The position numbers and the translations under genes were made by a program. From CBDIHP01 sp965279195 (GTDB lineage Bacteria; Planctomycetota; Planctomycetia; Isosphaerales; Isosphaeraceae), in contig CBDIHP010000048.1 of assembly GCA_965279195.1 (NCBI GenBank), forward strand, positions 248,001 to 312,000: 64,000 nt of DNA, in the 5' to 3' direction. This document shows, in pieces, positions 24,700 to 32,790 of this stretch (position 1 is its first letter; each line of letters opens with the position of its first letter). Under the pieces are notes generated by a model. It did not search any database, was not told the DNA's origin, and worked only from the letters and a program-made list of their open reading frames with translations.

Positions 24700-26829
24700 T
24701 CAGACACTCGGGACGGGTTCTGTGGGGAGGGGCGGGGTGGCGGGGGTTTCGGATTCGATGAGGCCGTCGGCGGGGTGGAGGTGGAGGGGGGTGTTGTCGG
24801 GGATGCGGCGGTAGGCGCCGGGGGCGTTGATGATGGCGGGGATGCCGGCCTCGCGGAGCAGGATCGAGGCGTGGCTCAGCTCGCCGCCGAGTTCGACGAC
24901 GACCCCGGCGAACCGGGGGAACACCACCGCCCAGGAGGGTTCCAGGGTCGCGACCACCAGGATCGGCGACGGCGGGAGCGAATCGCGTTCGAGAACGCTG
25001 CGGAGGTCGGCGGCGCGGACGGACGTGCCGCTCACGGGCTGCGTGCCCAGGCCGATGCCCCGGAAGCGCTGGGTCAGGGGCGAGGCGGTTGCGTCGGGTG
25101 AGGCGATGCCGGGTTGCTGATCTTCTTGCGCGTGGATGGCGGCCTCGATCTCGTCGCGGGTGCCCGTGGTCGGCAGATCCCAGCGAGAGGCGGCCTCCCA
25201 GCGGCGGCGGCGGGAGAGGACGCGGTCCTTCCACTCCCGGGGCGGCGCGGCCAGATCCTCGGCGCGGAGGAAGAAGACGTCGTCGACGGCGTCCAAGTGC
25301 CCCTCGGTCACGGCCTTGCGGGCTTCTTCGAGGATCCGGAGTCGGAGCGTCTGCCACCAACGCATCAAGGAGTCCCGGAACCACTCGCGTAGCTCGTCCA
25401 GGAGGAACAGCGGTCGCGAGAGCGCGGCCGCGAGGATGCTCGGCTGGGGCCGGGCGGCCGGCGCCGGGGCCGGCCCTTGCGACAGCGAGGTGCGGAGGGT
25501 CTCGCGGAGTTCCGAGAACCTCGGCTGCCACGGGTCGCTCTCCAGCGGGCCCCTGTGCCCGTAGCGTCCCAGCCAGTCGTCGAGCCCCGCGAGGCGGTCG
25601 GAAAGCTCGGGACGCGCGGCGAGTTCGGAGAACCGATCCATCATCTCGTGGGTCACCACCCGCGCCGCCTGCTTCAAGCCCAGCCCTTTGCGGATCCGGA
25701 CCAGGAGCGACAGCAGGGACATGATCGAGAAGTTGGTCCGGATCGAGAAGTCGAGGGCCCTGGCGTTGACGCGCTGGAGGTCCTGGAGCGTGCGGGAGGC
25801 GGCGAGGTCGTCGCGGAGGTCGCGGAGTTCCCGGCGGATCCGTCCCATGGTGCGGAAGTCGAGGAGTCCCTTGATGAACAGGGTGGGCGACTTGCGGACG
25901 ATCCTCCAGACATCGGCCCGGGTGTCGTCGGTCCCGGCCGAAATCCCGCCGACCCCTTCGGTGACCATGGTCCGGGGGAGTCCCCAGAGGTCCATGATCC
26001 GATAGAAGGCCGAGAAATTGAGCCAGGCCCGCTCGCCGAGTTCGACGGCGTAGGTCTCCTGCCACGGGGCGATCTCGCGGTCCATCTCCTCGAATGCGAA
26101 CATCACCGGCCGGCCGACCTCCGCCAGAAGCCCGACCATCCAGGGGCTCGGCGGGTCGCCGAGGATCTCCTTGTGGTTCGCCAGGCTGATGGTCTCGCAT
26201 CGCTTGATGGGAAAGAGCGCCGGCCGTACCTGGAGCAGGTAGGTTCCTTGCCCGGCGGATCCCTTCCCCTCGGCCCATTCGATGTCGAGGGTGCCGAGGT
26301 CGCGGAAGGCCTTGTGGACCGAGGCCAGCCAGCGGTCGTGCCCCGGCCTGCGTTCGATCTGGCCCCGGCGGACGTCGCCGCGCTCCAGGCCGGCGGTGAG
26401 CTGGGCGTTCGAGCCCCGGGCGGAGGTCTCCTCGTAGTAGAAGCCGTCGAAGAAGGTCACGCCCGCGCGGTCGGCCTGGATGAGTTCCTGGACGAAGACC
26501 ACGCCGAGGCGTCGACCATCCTTCTCGGGCAGGGCGGCGACGACCCGTGCCAGCGCGGGGGCGAATTCGGCAGGGGTCGAGACGACCAGGCTGAGGAACT
26601 GGCCGGCGTTGGAGGTGGAGCGGGTGTCCTCGGTCGGCGAGCCGGAGCGGATGATCCAGGGTTTGCTATGGGAAAGGGGCAAGGATCCCGGATTGGTGGC
26701 GAGGTCGACGGAATCGGCCGGGGCCCAGAGGGTCTCGGGGACGAGGAAGCCGGCGCGTCGGGCGAGCGCGAGGTTGCGGAGCTTGGGGACGGCGGCGTCG
26801 TCAAACGTGGCCAATCGTGACCAGGGCAT
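24700..26829 (-). CDS. PEP/pyruvate-binding and PEP-utilising domain protein (PEP synthase / rifampicin phosphotransferase-like)
   Basis: 709 residues. The N-terminal ATP-grasp-like PPDK nucleotide-binding domain is seen at about residues 10-210 (NLALARRAGFLVPETLWAPA; WIIRSGSPTEDTRSTSNAGQ; VFVQELIQADRAGVTFF). A long helical middle follows (RRELRDLRDDLAASRTLQDL). The C-terminal swivelling PEP-utiliser domain has its phospho-histidine motif GGELSHASILLREAGIPAII at about 650-670. This is the layout of PEP synthase-like and Rph-like dikinases that phosphorylate a small molecule using a His intermediate. The acceptor is unknown. Its start overlaps the upstream alpha/beta hydrolase gene by 29 bp, so the two are translationally coupled, and the hydrolase may act on the same substrate class (inference). 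Confidence 0.88.
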   Translation of the reverse strand: MPWSRLATFDDAAVPKLRNLALARRAGFLVPETLWAPADSVDLATNPGSLPLSHSKPWIIRSGSPTEDTRSTSNAGQFLSLVVSTPAEFAPALARVVAALPEKDGRRLGVVFVQELIQADRAGVTFFDGFYYEETSARGSNAQLTAGLERGDVRRGQIERRPGHDRWLASVHKAFRDLGTLDIEWAEGKGSAGQGTYLLQVRPALFPIKRCETISLANHKEILGDPPSPWMVGLLAEVGRPVMFAFEEMDREIAPWQETYAVELGERAWLNFSAFYRIMDLWGLPRTMVTEGVGGISAGTDDTRADVWRIVRKSPTLFIKGLLDFRTMGRIRRELRDLRDDLAASRTLQDLQRVNARALDFSIRTNFSIMSLLSLLVRIRKGLGLKQAARVVTHEMMDRFSELAARPELSDRLAGLDDWLGRYGHRGPLESDPWQPRFSELRETLRTSLSQGPAPAPAARPQPSILAAALSRPLFLLDELREWFRDSLMRWWQTLRLRILEEARKAVTEGHLDAVDDVFFLRAEDLAAPPREWKDRVLSRRRRWEAASRWDLPTTGTRDEIEAAIHAQEDQQPGIASPDATASPLTQRFRGIGLGTQPVSGTSVRAADLRSVLERDSLPPSPILVVATLEPSWAVVFPRFAGVVVELGGELSHASILLREAGIPAIINAPGAYRRIPDNTPLHLHPADGLIESETPATPPLPTEPVPSV

Positions 26830-27562
26830 GGCGGAGGGCCTCGGCCCACTCCTCGGGGACGTCGATCATCGGGTAGTGGCCCCAGCCCTCGAAGACCGTG
26901 ACCGGCCAGCTCACCCCCAGGGCCCGCTCGGTGACGCGGACCTCCTCCAGGCCCACCACCTTGTCCCCCGAGCCGACCCAGACCCGGATCGAGTCCAGGG
27001 CCGAGGGGCGGTCGCGGAACGCTCGTTCGAGGTCCCGGAGGAAGGCCGGGGTGAACCAGTCGAAGGCATCCTCGAAGGCCTCGCAGCGCGCATACCCTTC
27101 GAAGAACCGGCGGCGAAGTTCCGGACCGAGCGGTCGCCGGAAGTGCTTGCGCACGAAGCGATCCTGGGCGAAGCGCGCCTGGATCGCCCGGGCCAGCGCG
27201 CGCCTCGCGGGGCGAAATCGCATCAGGCGGGGGAACATCCGGTGTTCCAGGCCCCAGAGCACCGGCCCCTGGAAGATCAGGGGGATCCCCGCCAGCTCGC
27301 CCCGGGCCCGCAGGGCCAGGGCGATCAGCGCCCCGATCCCCGAGGCATAGGCGAGTTTGACTGGGCAGTTGAGTTCACGGACATGGGCCGAGATGGCGTC
27401 GAGGACGGTCTCGAATCCCTCGACCCTGGGCCGGCCGTCGAAGCCGGGGTACGGCATATCGAGCAACTCCATCTGGCCCACCGCCGCCAGGGCGTCCCTC
27501 GCCCGTTCCAGCCGGCAGCCGGAATGGCCGTTCCCCCCGAAGTGCAGGACTCGCTGTGACAT
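26801..27562 (-). CDS. Alpha/beta hydrolase fold protein
   Basis: 253 residues from ATG 27562, preceded by AGGAGG at ideal spacing. The oxyanion strand is VLHFGGNGHSG. The nucleophile elbow reads YASGIGALIAL, where the usual first glycine of GxSxG is replaced. The acid is likely in WVGSGDKVV and the catalytic histidine in EGWGHYPMID, so a catalytic triad is still possible. The region between (about 115-175) is a helical cap rich in Arg and Phe. It is cytoplasmic, with no signal peptide. It overlaps the downstream PEP-utilising gene by 29 bp, so they are one operon. Substrate unknown. Confidence 0.85.
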   Translation of the reverse strand: MSQRVLHFGGNGHSGCRLERARDALAAVGQMELLDMPYPGFDGRPRVEGFETVLDAISAHVRELNCPVKLAYASGIGALIALALRARGELAGIPLIFQGPVLWGLEHRMFPRLMRFRPARRALARAIQARFAQDRFVRKHFRRPLGPELRRRFFEGYARCEAFEDAFDWFTPAFLRDLERAFRDRPSALDSIRVWVGSGDKVVGLEEVRVTERALGVSWPVTVFEGWGHYPMIDVPEEWAEALRHALVTIGHV

Positions 27563-27612
27563 GCGGCCTCCTGGGGGGATTGTAGGCATGCCGGCGAGGC
27601 TTCGAAATGACG

Positions 27613-27648
27613 CGAGGCCCCGGGCAGAGCGAGTCTGCCGGGGCCTCG
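27613..27648 (-). terminator. Hairpin after the BON-domain gene
   Basis: CGAGGCCCCGGGCAGA (27613-27628) pairs with TCTGCCGGGGCCTCG (27634-27648) around a 5-base loop, a 15-bp stem with one bulge. It lies 37 bp past the stop of the gene ending at 27685 on the minus strand, and upstream of the hydrolase gene at 27562. The T-run is weak (ATTTCG). Confidence 0.6.
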
Positions 27649-27684
27649 GGTTGGCTTAACGCCGTCCTGCTCAGGCGTTCGCTC

Positions 27685-28404
27685 TTAGTAGGCGAACAGG
27701 CCGAACGGGTAGGGGGTGAAGAAGGGGCGGGTGTAGTGCTTCTTGAAGTCCAGCCACCAGATGCCGTCGTCCCAGCGGAGGGTGACCGCACGCCAGTCGA
27801 GGGGAACTTCGGGGTAGGGGTAGAAGGGCCCGATGTTCGGGAAGGCCTGCCAGGGGTAGGCGGTCGGGTAGCCGACGGCCGAGAAGTTGTTGCCCGGGGC
27901 GTAGCTGGGCCACGCGTAGTTCGGCTGGCCCGGGGCGGCGACGGCGGTGGCTCCGCTGGCGGCACCTTCGGGGACCGGGGCACCGGCGTCCATGGCGCCA
28001 TAGGCCGCACCGGCCGGGGCCGATTCGAGGCCCATCGAACCGCCGCCACCGTGGCCGCCGTGGAAGAGGCCGGCGACCTGGGTTGGCTGGTACTGGGCGG
28101 CCTTGACGCCGCTGTCGCCGACGACCTGGATCTGGTCGAGGACCTGCTTCACGCCGGCCGTCTGGCTGGCGCGGCCGAGGGCCTCACGCTTCTGGGCGAG
28201 GCTCGCCACCCGGCCGGACAGGGTGACCTGGCCTTCGCGGCTCTCGATATCGATGCGGTAGCCCGCGAGGCCCTGGCTCGACTTGAGCGAGCGGGCGACC
28301 GCGTTGGCCGTCGCCTGGTTGGACGACGGGGCTTGCGCCGAGGCGAAGCCCGCCGAAACCGCAAGAATGCCCAGGGCGGTGGAAATCCGTTTCAGTCCCA
28401 GCAT
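27685..28404 (-). CDS. Exported BON-domain protein
   Basis: 239 residues from ATG 28404, with GGGAGAAGGAT upstream. The signal peptide is MLGLKRISTALGILAVSAGF ending near A24. A BON domain at about residues 27-92 (ANAVARSLKSSQGLAGYRID; EGQVTLSGRVASLAQKREAL) is the phospholipid-binding or periplasmic scaffold domain known from OsmY. A Gly/Ala/Pro-rich linker follows (GGHGGGGSMGLESAPAGAAY), then an aromatic C-terminal region rich in Tyr, Trp and Pro (YPWQAFPNIGPFYPYPEVPL; WWLDFKKHYTRPFF) that may pack against the envelope. It likely acts in the periplasm or at the outer membrane under stress. The gene is monocistronic with its own promoter (28703-28731) and hairpin terminator. Confidence 0.88.
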   Translation of the reverse strand: MLGLKRISTALGILAVSAGFASAQAPSSNQATANAVARSLKSSQGLAGYRIDIESREGQVTLSGRVASLAQKREALGRASQTAGVKQVLDQIQVVGDSGVKAAQYQPTQVAGLFHGGHGGGGSMGLESAPAGAAYGAMDAGAPVPEGAASGATAVAAPGQPNYAWPSYAPGNNFSAVGYPTAYPWQAFPNIGPFYPYPEVPLDWRAVTLRWDDGIWWLDFKKHYTRPFFTPYPFGLFAY

Positions 28405-28702
28405 TCGATAATATCCTTCTCCCCGCTTGTGGCCGACAACCACACGGCGAACGGCGAGCGGGTGAATGCCGTCCGCGTCGGAGGATCGTTCCGCGAGTCG
28501 CTTCGGAGGAAGGCCGAAACCCGGCAGGAGAGGTACGCCGTCGGTCGCGGGATGTCGCCCCAGGATGGGGAAAACGACGCAATCCCAACGCCTCAGCACG
28601 TGCCAGGTCGCCGCGCCTCGGGGATCGGTCGGATGCGGGAGGATGTGGTCGCAAGGGGAGTGATTCGAGTCCGGCTCCGTCCGTTGTCTCCGAACCGACG
28701 GA

Positions 28703-28731
28703 ACTATGGAACACGAATGCGGAGCGGTCAA
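28703..28731 (-). promoter_or_regulatory. Candidate sigma-70-like promoter for the BON gene
   Basis: On the minus strand TTGACC (28726-28731) and CATAGT (28703-28708) are separated by exactly 17 bp. It reads toward the BON gene starting at 28404, giving a long leader of about 290 nt. The 28405-28702 interval shows no gene; the leader may carry post-transcriptional control. Confidence 0.5.
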
Positions 28732-28742
28732 ATTGCCATTCG

Positions 28743-28770
28743 AAAAAAAATCGGGGCCGATCGGCCCCGT
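28743..28770 (-). terminator. Rho-independent terminator of the small membrane protein gene
   Basis: On the minus strand the perfect palindromic stem GGGGCCGATCGGCCCC is followed by GATTTTTTTT. The eight A residues at 28743-28750 on the plus strand form the U-tract. It lies 29 bp beyond the stop of the gene ending at 28799. Confidence 0.85.
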
Positions 28771-28798
28771 GTTCGGAAACAGGTTGTGAGGCAGAGAG

Positions 28799-29137
28799 TT
28801 AGGAAGTTGCGGGGGCCAGGAAAATTGGGTCGGTATCCGCGGCGGCGTAATCGTACGCGTGGTGGACCGGGTCGGTCGTGCTGCCGCCGATGGTTGCGCC
28901 GATCAGGAGGAGCGTCATGGTCCCGCCGGCGAAGAGGGCGAATTCGGAGTCGTGCCGGCCGACCATCGCGCCGGCGATGCCCAGGCCGAACATGCACATC
29001 ACGAACACGACCTTGCCCCGGCCGGCCCAGCGGGTGGCGGGCATGAGTCGGGTCAGGCAGAGGGCGGCCACGCCGAAGACCTGGAAGAACATCACGAGGA
29101 GTTCGAGGACCGATTCGAGGCGGAGGTGCGTCGTCAT
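28799..29137 (-). CDS. Small three-helix integral membrane protein
   Basis: 112 residues from ATG 29137, with GGAAGGAG about 12 bases upstream. Three hydrophobic segments are visible: about residues 8-30 (LELLVMFFQVFGVAALCLTR), 42-60 (VVFVMCMFGLGIAGAMVG) and 66-85 (FALFAGGTMTLLLIGATIGG). The C-terminal tail is Asp/Ala-rich (TTDPVHHAYDYAAADTDP). No named family is recognised. It sits between its own terminator (28743) and the terminator of the upstream lipoprotein gene (29305), so it is an independent transcription unit. The role is unknown. Confidence 0.8.
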   Translation of the reverse strand: MTTHLRLESVLELLVMFFQVFGVAALCLTRLMPATRWAGRGKVVFVMCMFGLGIAGAMVGRHDSEFALFAGGTMTLLLIGATIGGSTTDPVHHAYDYAAADTDPIFLAPATS

Positions 29138-29304
29138 CACCAGTCGGCTCCTTCCTTGGGGCCCGGGGAGACAGTCGATCGCCGTGAGTGCTGCAGAGAA
29201 GATTAGGCGGGTTTGACGGTCGGGCGGAGGGGCAGACTCGTGTTGGTTCCGTCGCGACACAGGAAACCCGGAAACGCCCGGCGGATCAAGTCGAGAACTT
29301 GAGG

Positions 29305-29340
29305 AAAAAAACGACCCCGGCCGGAAATTCCGGGCCGGGG
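29305..29340 (-). terminator. Rho-independent terminator of the Ala/Pro/Gly-rich lipoprotein gene
   Basis: CCCCGGCCGG (29315 onward) pairs with CCGGGCCGGGG around a short AAATT loop, and seven A residues at 29305-29311 give a U-tract on the minus strand. It lies about 83 bp after the stop of the lipoprotein gene at 29424. Confidence 0.8.
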
Positions 29341-29423
29341 CGTTGTAAGGACGGGAAAAGTCGCCGGACAAATCGACAATTCGGCGGCAATCTGGACGTT
29401 ATGGAGAGACGGGCGAGTCTCGA

Positions 29424-30605
29424 TCAGCGGCCCTTGGCGGTCTTGCCGCGGGCGTTGCCGAGGGTCTTCTGGACGCGGAGGACGCTGAAGTCGAGGACCT
29501 TCCAGCCGTCCTTCTCCTTGCGGACGTAGACGGCGCGTTCCATGAATTCGTTGTTGGGGCCAGTCTTCTGGACGGGGACGACCATCTTGGCGGTGCTGAT
29601 GGGGGAGACGTTGCCGCCGATGGCGAAGCCTTCGAAGGCCTTGGACAGCTCGCTGATCTCCTCCTCGGAGACGCTCTGGTCGGAGATGGAGGCGAAGAGC
29701 TTCTTATGGCGGTCGGCGGCCTCGGTGGGGGCGCGGAGGGCGGTGGCGGTGATCAGTTGCTCCTTGTCTCGGGAGCGGAGGGCGCGGAGGAAAGCGGTGA
29801 CGGCGTTGCGGGGGCTGGTGAAGTCGGCCGGCCCGGAGCCGAGGTCGGCGCCGCCGCCGGGTCCGCCCGGCCCGCCGATGCCGCGTTCCCCCTGCCGACC
29901 CTGGGCACCGGGCCCGCCGATGGCTGCGCCGGGGCCCTCGTCGGAGGCGGCGCCGAAGTCGGCGCGGCGGGCCTGGCTGGCCTGCCCGCCCTGGGCACCG
30001 GCCTGCCCTCCCGGCGCACCGGGATAGCCGGCGGGCGGGCCGCCCGCTCCGGGGGCCATCGCGGCCTGCGAGCCGGCGCCGCCGATCGTGCGGGCCTGCC
30101 CGCCCTGGGGCCCGATCGCGCCGGGCTGCCCGCCCTGGGGGCCCGCGGCGGATGCCACGGCTCCCGGTGCGGCGGCAGCGGCGGCGGCGGGTGCGGGGGC
30201 GTTGCCGGTCACGCGGAGCATCTCCTCGGTGGCGGAGGAGTCGCCCTTGGTGGCCTGGGCGGGCGTGGCGGCGCCGGCGTCGGCGACGACCGACGCGGCG
30301 TCACCGCCCGCGGCGGGTGCGGCAGCGGGCTGCGCCGCGGCGGCCGGCGCCTGGGAGGCGGAGGGCGAGGTCGCGGCCGGAGCCGGCGCGGGGGCCGCCG
30401 CGGTTTCGGTGGCGGCGGCGGGCGCCTCGGCCGCGGCCGGTGCGGGGGACGGGGCGGCGGCCGCTGCGCCCTCGGCGGCGGCCGAGGAGTCCGCATCCGG
30501 GTCGGGCACGTCGCCGCCGCCGCAACCGGGGGCGGAAAGGCCCAGGCACAGGGACAGTGCCCCGGCGAAGGTCAGCCGGGTCGATCGCGAAGTCCAAGGA
30601 CTCAT
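29424..30605 (-). CDS. Lipoprotein with long Ala/Pro/Gly low-complexity region
   Basis: 393 residues from ATG 30605, with GGAGA eight bases upstream. The signal (RLTFAGALSLCLGLSAPGCG) ends in a lipobox-like APGC, with Cys near residue 28. Residues about 35-265 are low complexity: first Ala/Pro/Thr-rich (AAATETAAAPAPAPAATSPS), then Gly/Gln-rich collagen-like (GPQGGQPGAIGPQGGQARTI; GAPGGQAGAQGGQASQARRA). The C-terminal 120 residues form a compact domain (SPRNAVTAFLRALRSRDKEQ; YVRKEKDGWKVLDFSVLRVQ) resembling NTF2-like/DUF4878 lipoprotein domains. Probably a surface-anchored protein with an extended disordered stalk. Ligand unknown. It has its own promoter and terminator and is divergent from a response regulator. 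Confidence 0.85.
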   Translation of the reverse strand: MSPWTSRSTRLTFAGALSLCLGLSAPGCGGGDVPDPDADSSAAAEGAAAAAPSPAPAAAEAPAAATETAAAPAPAPAATSPSASQAPAAAAQPAAAPAAGGDAASVVADAGAATPAQATKGDSSATEEMLRVTGNAPAPAAAAAAAPGAVASAAGPQGGQPGAIGPQGGQARTIGGAGSQAAMAPGAGGPPAGYPGAPGGQAGAQGGQASQARRADFGAASDEGPGAAIGGPGAQGRQGERGIGGPGGPGGGADLGSGPADFTSPRNAVTAFLRALRSRDKEQLITATALRAPTEAADRHKKLFASISDQSVSEEEISELSKAFEGFAIGGNVSPISTAKMVVPVQKTGPNNEFMERAVYVRKEKDGWKVLDFSVLRVQKTLGNARGKTAKGR

Positions 30606-30723
30606 GAGGTGTTCTCCCCGATGGTGACGACGGCCGGGCGCGGATGCCGACGCGGGAGCCCTTTGCGGATGCGTCGGCGGGGCTGGGCAAATGCAATCAG
30701 TCTCGCAAGGGCCGGATCTCGAA

Positions 30724-30752
30724 ATTATGACGCCCCCGCGCGTCGAGCGAAA
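30724..30752 (-). promoter_or_regulatory. Candidate promoter for the low-complexity lipoprotein gene
   Basis: On the minus strand TTTCGC (30747-30752) and CATAAT (30724-30729) are 17 bp apart and read toward the ATG at 30605, with a leader of about 110 nt. Confidence 0.4.
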
Positions 30753-30843
30753 GACCCTGTCCATGCCGCTGTTTGCAAGCCGCATCCCGCGCGTCAACCT
30801 ACGCGGACCGCCGGTCGCCCCGCCCGCCCCGCCCGCCTCTCCC

Positions 30844-30873
30844 TTGTCCGGGCCCGGTGCCGGCCTGTACGAT
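30844..30873 (+). promoter_or_regulatory. Candidate promoter for the response regulator
   Basis: TTGTCC (30844-30849) and TACGAT (30868-30873) are separated by 18 bp and read toward the response regulator at 31068. The rest of 30606-31067 shows no credible gene. Confidence 0.4.
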
Positions 30874-31067
30874 GGGCTCCGCTGCCGGCGCCCCGGGCCC
30901 TTGCCCGGTCCCGGACCCGATACACCGAACGGATCTATCGCGCAGCGACCCGCCTCGCTCCCCCGCCTGGACGGCCCGAGACCGAGCGAAGGGCGCGGGC
31001 CCCGCACTCGCCCGCCCCGCCTCGCGGCCGATTATCCCCGACCCGATTGATCGACGGAGCCAAGGCC

Positions 31068-31469
31068 ATGCCGCCCCTCCCCAACGCCAAGACCATCCTC
31101 CTGGTCGACGACGACAACGAGATCATCGAGTCGATGAGGACCGTGCTGGATAGCCGGGGCTACCGCGTCATCGTCGCCCGGGACGGCAACGCCGGGCTCA
31201 CCGTCGCCGAGCGCGAGAACCCCGACCTCATCATCCTCGACATGATGATGCCCAAGAAGAGCGGCTTCCTCGTCCTGGAGAAGCTCAAGGGACGCCCCGG
31301 CGGCCTGATCCCCACCATCATGATCACCGGCAACGAGGGCAGCCGCCACCGCGCCTATGCCGAGATGCTCGGCGTCCGCGACTACATCCGCAAGCCGTTC
31401 GCCATGGAGAAGCTCGTCCGCTCGGTCGAGATGATCCTCGAAGGCCAGGTGAAGGCCGAGGAACTCTGA
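31068..31469 (+). CDS. Single-domain response regulator
   Basis: 133 residues from ATG 31068, with GGAG upstream. This is a receiver domain only: acidic pocket DDD at 14-16, phospho-acceptor Asp58 in LIILDMMMPKKSG, the switch threonine in IMITGNEGS, and the conserved lysine in YIRKPFAMEKL. There is no output domain, so it acts by protein-protein contact, as in phosphorelays or CheY-like control. No histidine kinase lies nearby, making it an orphan. It is followed 56 bp later by an ATP-grasp gene on the same strand, possibly cotranscribed. Confidence 0.93.
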   Translation: MPPLPNAKTILLVDDDNEIIESMRTVLDSRGYRVIVARDGNAGLTVAERENPDLIILDMMMPKKSGFLVLEKLKGRPGGLIPTIMITGNEGSRHRAYAEMLGVRDYIRKPFAMEKLVRSVEMILEGQVKAEEL

Positions 31470-31525
31470 ACCGGCCTTCGACTTTCGGGGCGAGGGCGGC
31501 TCGAATCGCTCGATCGGGTGCAGGA

Positions 31526-32437
31526 ATGTCCCAATACCTGGCCGACGTCGCCCTCCTCACCGATCCCCGATACACCGCGGCCGAGGCCGCGCCGGGGGAC
31601 TGGTACCTCGCGAACATCCTCCGCGACGACGGCCTCCTGACCGACGCTTTGAAGTCGCGAGGGCTGTCGGCGACCCGGCTCGACTGGTCCGACCCCGGCG
31701 TCGACTGGTCCCGATACCGCTGCGCCGTCTTCCGGACGACCTGGGACTACTACGAACGCCCCGCCGAGTTCCGCGCCTGGCTCGACCGGGTCGAGACCGC
31801 CACCCGGCTGTTCAACCCGGTCGAGGTGGTGCGCTGGAACCTCGACAAGCACTACCTCGCCGACCTCGCCCGGGCCGGCGTCCCGGTCGTCGAGACCTGC
31901 TACCTCGAAACCGGCTGCGGGACGACCTTGCGCGAGGTTCTGGATCGGAGCGGCTGGGATGCCGCGGTGGTGAAGCCCTGCGTCTCGGCGACGGCGCGGG
32001 AGACCTACCGCTTCGATCGGGGAAACGTGCACGAGGTCGAGCCGATCGTCGCACGCCTGCTGGAGGTCGAGGCCATGTTGGTCCAGCCGTTCCAGCGGGC
32101 GATCCCGGAGCAGGGCGAGGATGCCTTGATGTTCCTCGACGGCCGCTATTCCCACGCCGTCCGGAAGGTCCCCCGGCCGGGCGATTTCCGCGTCCAGGAC
32201 GACCACGGCGGCACGGTGCATCCGCACGCGGCCACGCCCGAGCAGATTGCCCTGGGCGAGCGGGCCCTGGCGGCAGTCTCGTCGACGCCGATCTATGCAC
32301 GCGTGGACATGGTCCGCGACAACGACGGCCGGCAGGCGATCATGGAGCTGGAACTGATCGAGCCCGAGCTGTTCTTCCGGTTCCACCCCCCGGCGGCCGA
32401 GGCCCTCGCGGCGGCCATCGCCGGGCGCTTGCGTTGA
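31526..32437 (+). CDS. ATP-grasp domain protein (glutathione-synthetase/RimK-like)
   Basis: 303 residues. The N-terminal pre-ATP-grasp part reads DWYLANILRDDGLLTDALKS. ATP-grasp features include the WNLDKHYLADLARAGVPVVE segment, VVKPCVSATARETYRFDRGN (nucleotide-binding lysine and flexible loop), MLVQPFQRAIPEQGEDALMF, and the metal-binding end MELELIEPELFF. These enzymes ligate a carboxylate to an amine via an acyl-phosphate. The close relatives I recognise are glutathione-synthetase-like ligases of unknown product. It is cytoplasmic. The ATG at 31526 has AGGA directly adjacent, so ribosome binding is imperfect. Product and partner unknown. Confidence 0.88.
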   Translation: MSQYLADVALLTDPRYTAAEAAPGDWYLANILRDDGLLTDALKSRGLSATRLDWSDPGVDWSRYRCAVFRTTWDYYERPAEFRAWLDRVETATRLFNPVEVVRWNLDKHYLADLARAGVPVVETCYLETGCGTTLREVLDRSGWDAAVVKPCVSATARETYRFDRGNVHEVEPIVARLLEVEAMLVQPFQRAIPEQGEDALMFLDGRYSHAVRKVPRPGDFRVQDDHGGTVHPHAATPEQIALGERALAAVSSTPIYARVDMVRDNDGRQAIMELELIEPELFFRFHPPAAEALAAAIAGRLR

Positions 32438-32558
32438 GGTAGGGGTTCCCGAGGCGAATCCGGGCGAATCCGCGACCTACCGGACGGCGACGCATGTCCT
32501 GCTGGGGCTCCGATATCCCAGCGACGTCGGGGCCAAACTCCTGAGGAGAGTCCACGAC

Positions 32559-32633
32559 ATGAGGGGTCGACGACCCATCAAGCGATCCTGGAGGAAGGGC
32601 GGGAAGAGGGGAGCTGGGCCCGGCTGGCATTGA
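32559..32633 (+). CDS. Candidate 24-residue highly basic peptide
   Basis: ATG 32559 is preceded by GAGGAGAG (32543-32550) at workable spacing and opens a 24-codon frame rich in Arg, Lys and Gly that begins MRGRRPIKRSW. It ends inside the -35 element of the TPR lipoprotein promoter (32630-32658), so it could be a leader peptide or simply chance. The low length makes coding evidence weak. Confidence 0.2.
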   Translation: MRGRRPIKRSWRKGGKRGAGPGWH

Positions 32634-32658
32634 CGGTTCCGGGCCGGGGGGCTAACGT
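32630..32658 (+). promoter_or_regulatory. Candidate sigma-70-like promoter for the TPR lipoprotein
   Basis: TTGACG (32630-32635) and TAACGT (32653-32658) are separated by 17 bp. The predicted leader to ATG 32791 is about 125 nt. Confidence 0.5.
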
Positions 32659-32790
32659 GCCGGGAGCCCGAGGTCGGTCTTGCCTGCGCAGAGTTTGCCT
32701 CCCGGATCCACAGCGAAGACGCGTGAACCAGGCAAGATCGGCGACCCCGGGTGGGCGGCGATCGGTGCGGTGGACGGGAGGCTCCGACGA

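Noticed and set aside
28184..28714. 176-codon minus-strand frame upstream of the BON gene
   Set aside because: It overlaps the BON gene start in another frame with shadow composition; the interval is better read as promoter plus leader.
32559..32633. Idea that the basic 24-mer is a bona fide ribosomal or antimicrobial protein
   Set aside because: Too short, no known match that I recognise, and it overlaps a good promoter; kept only as a low-confidence candidate.
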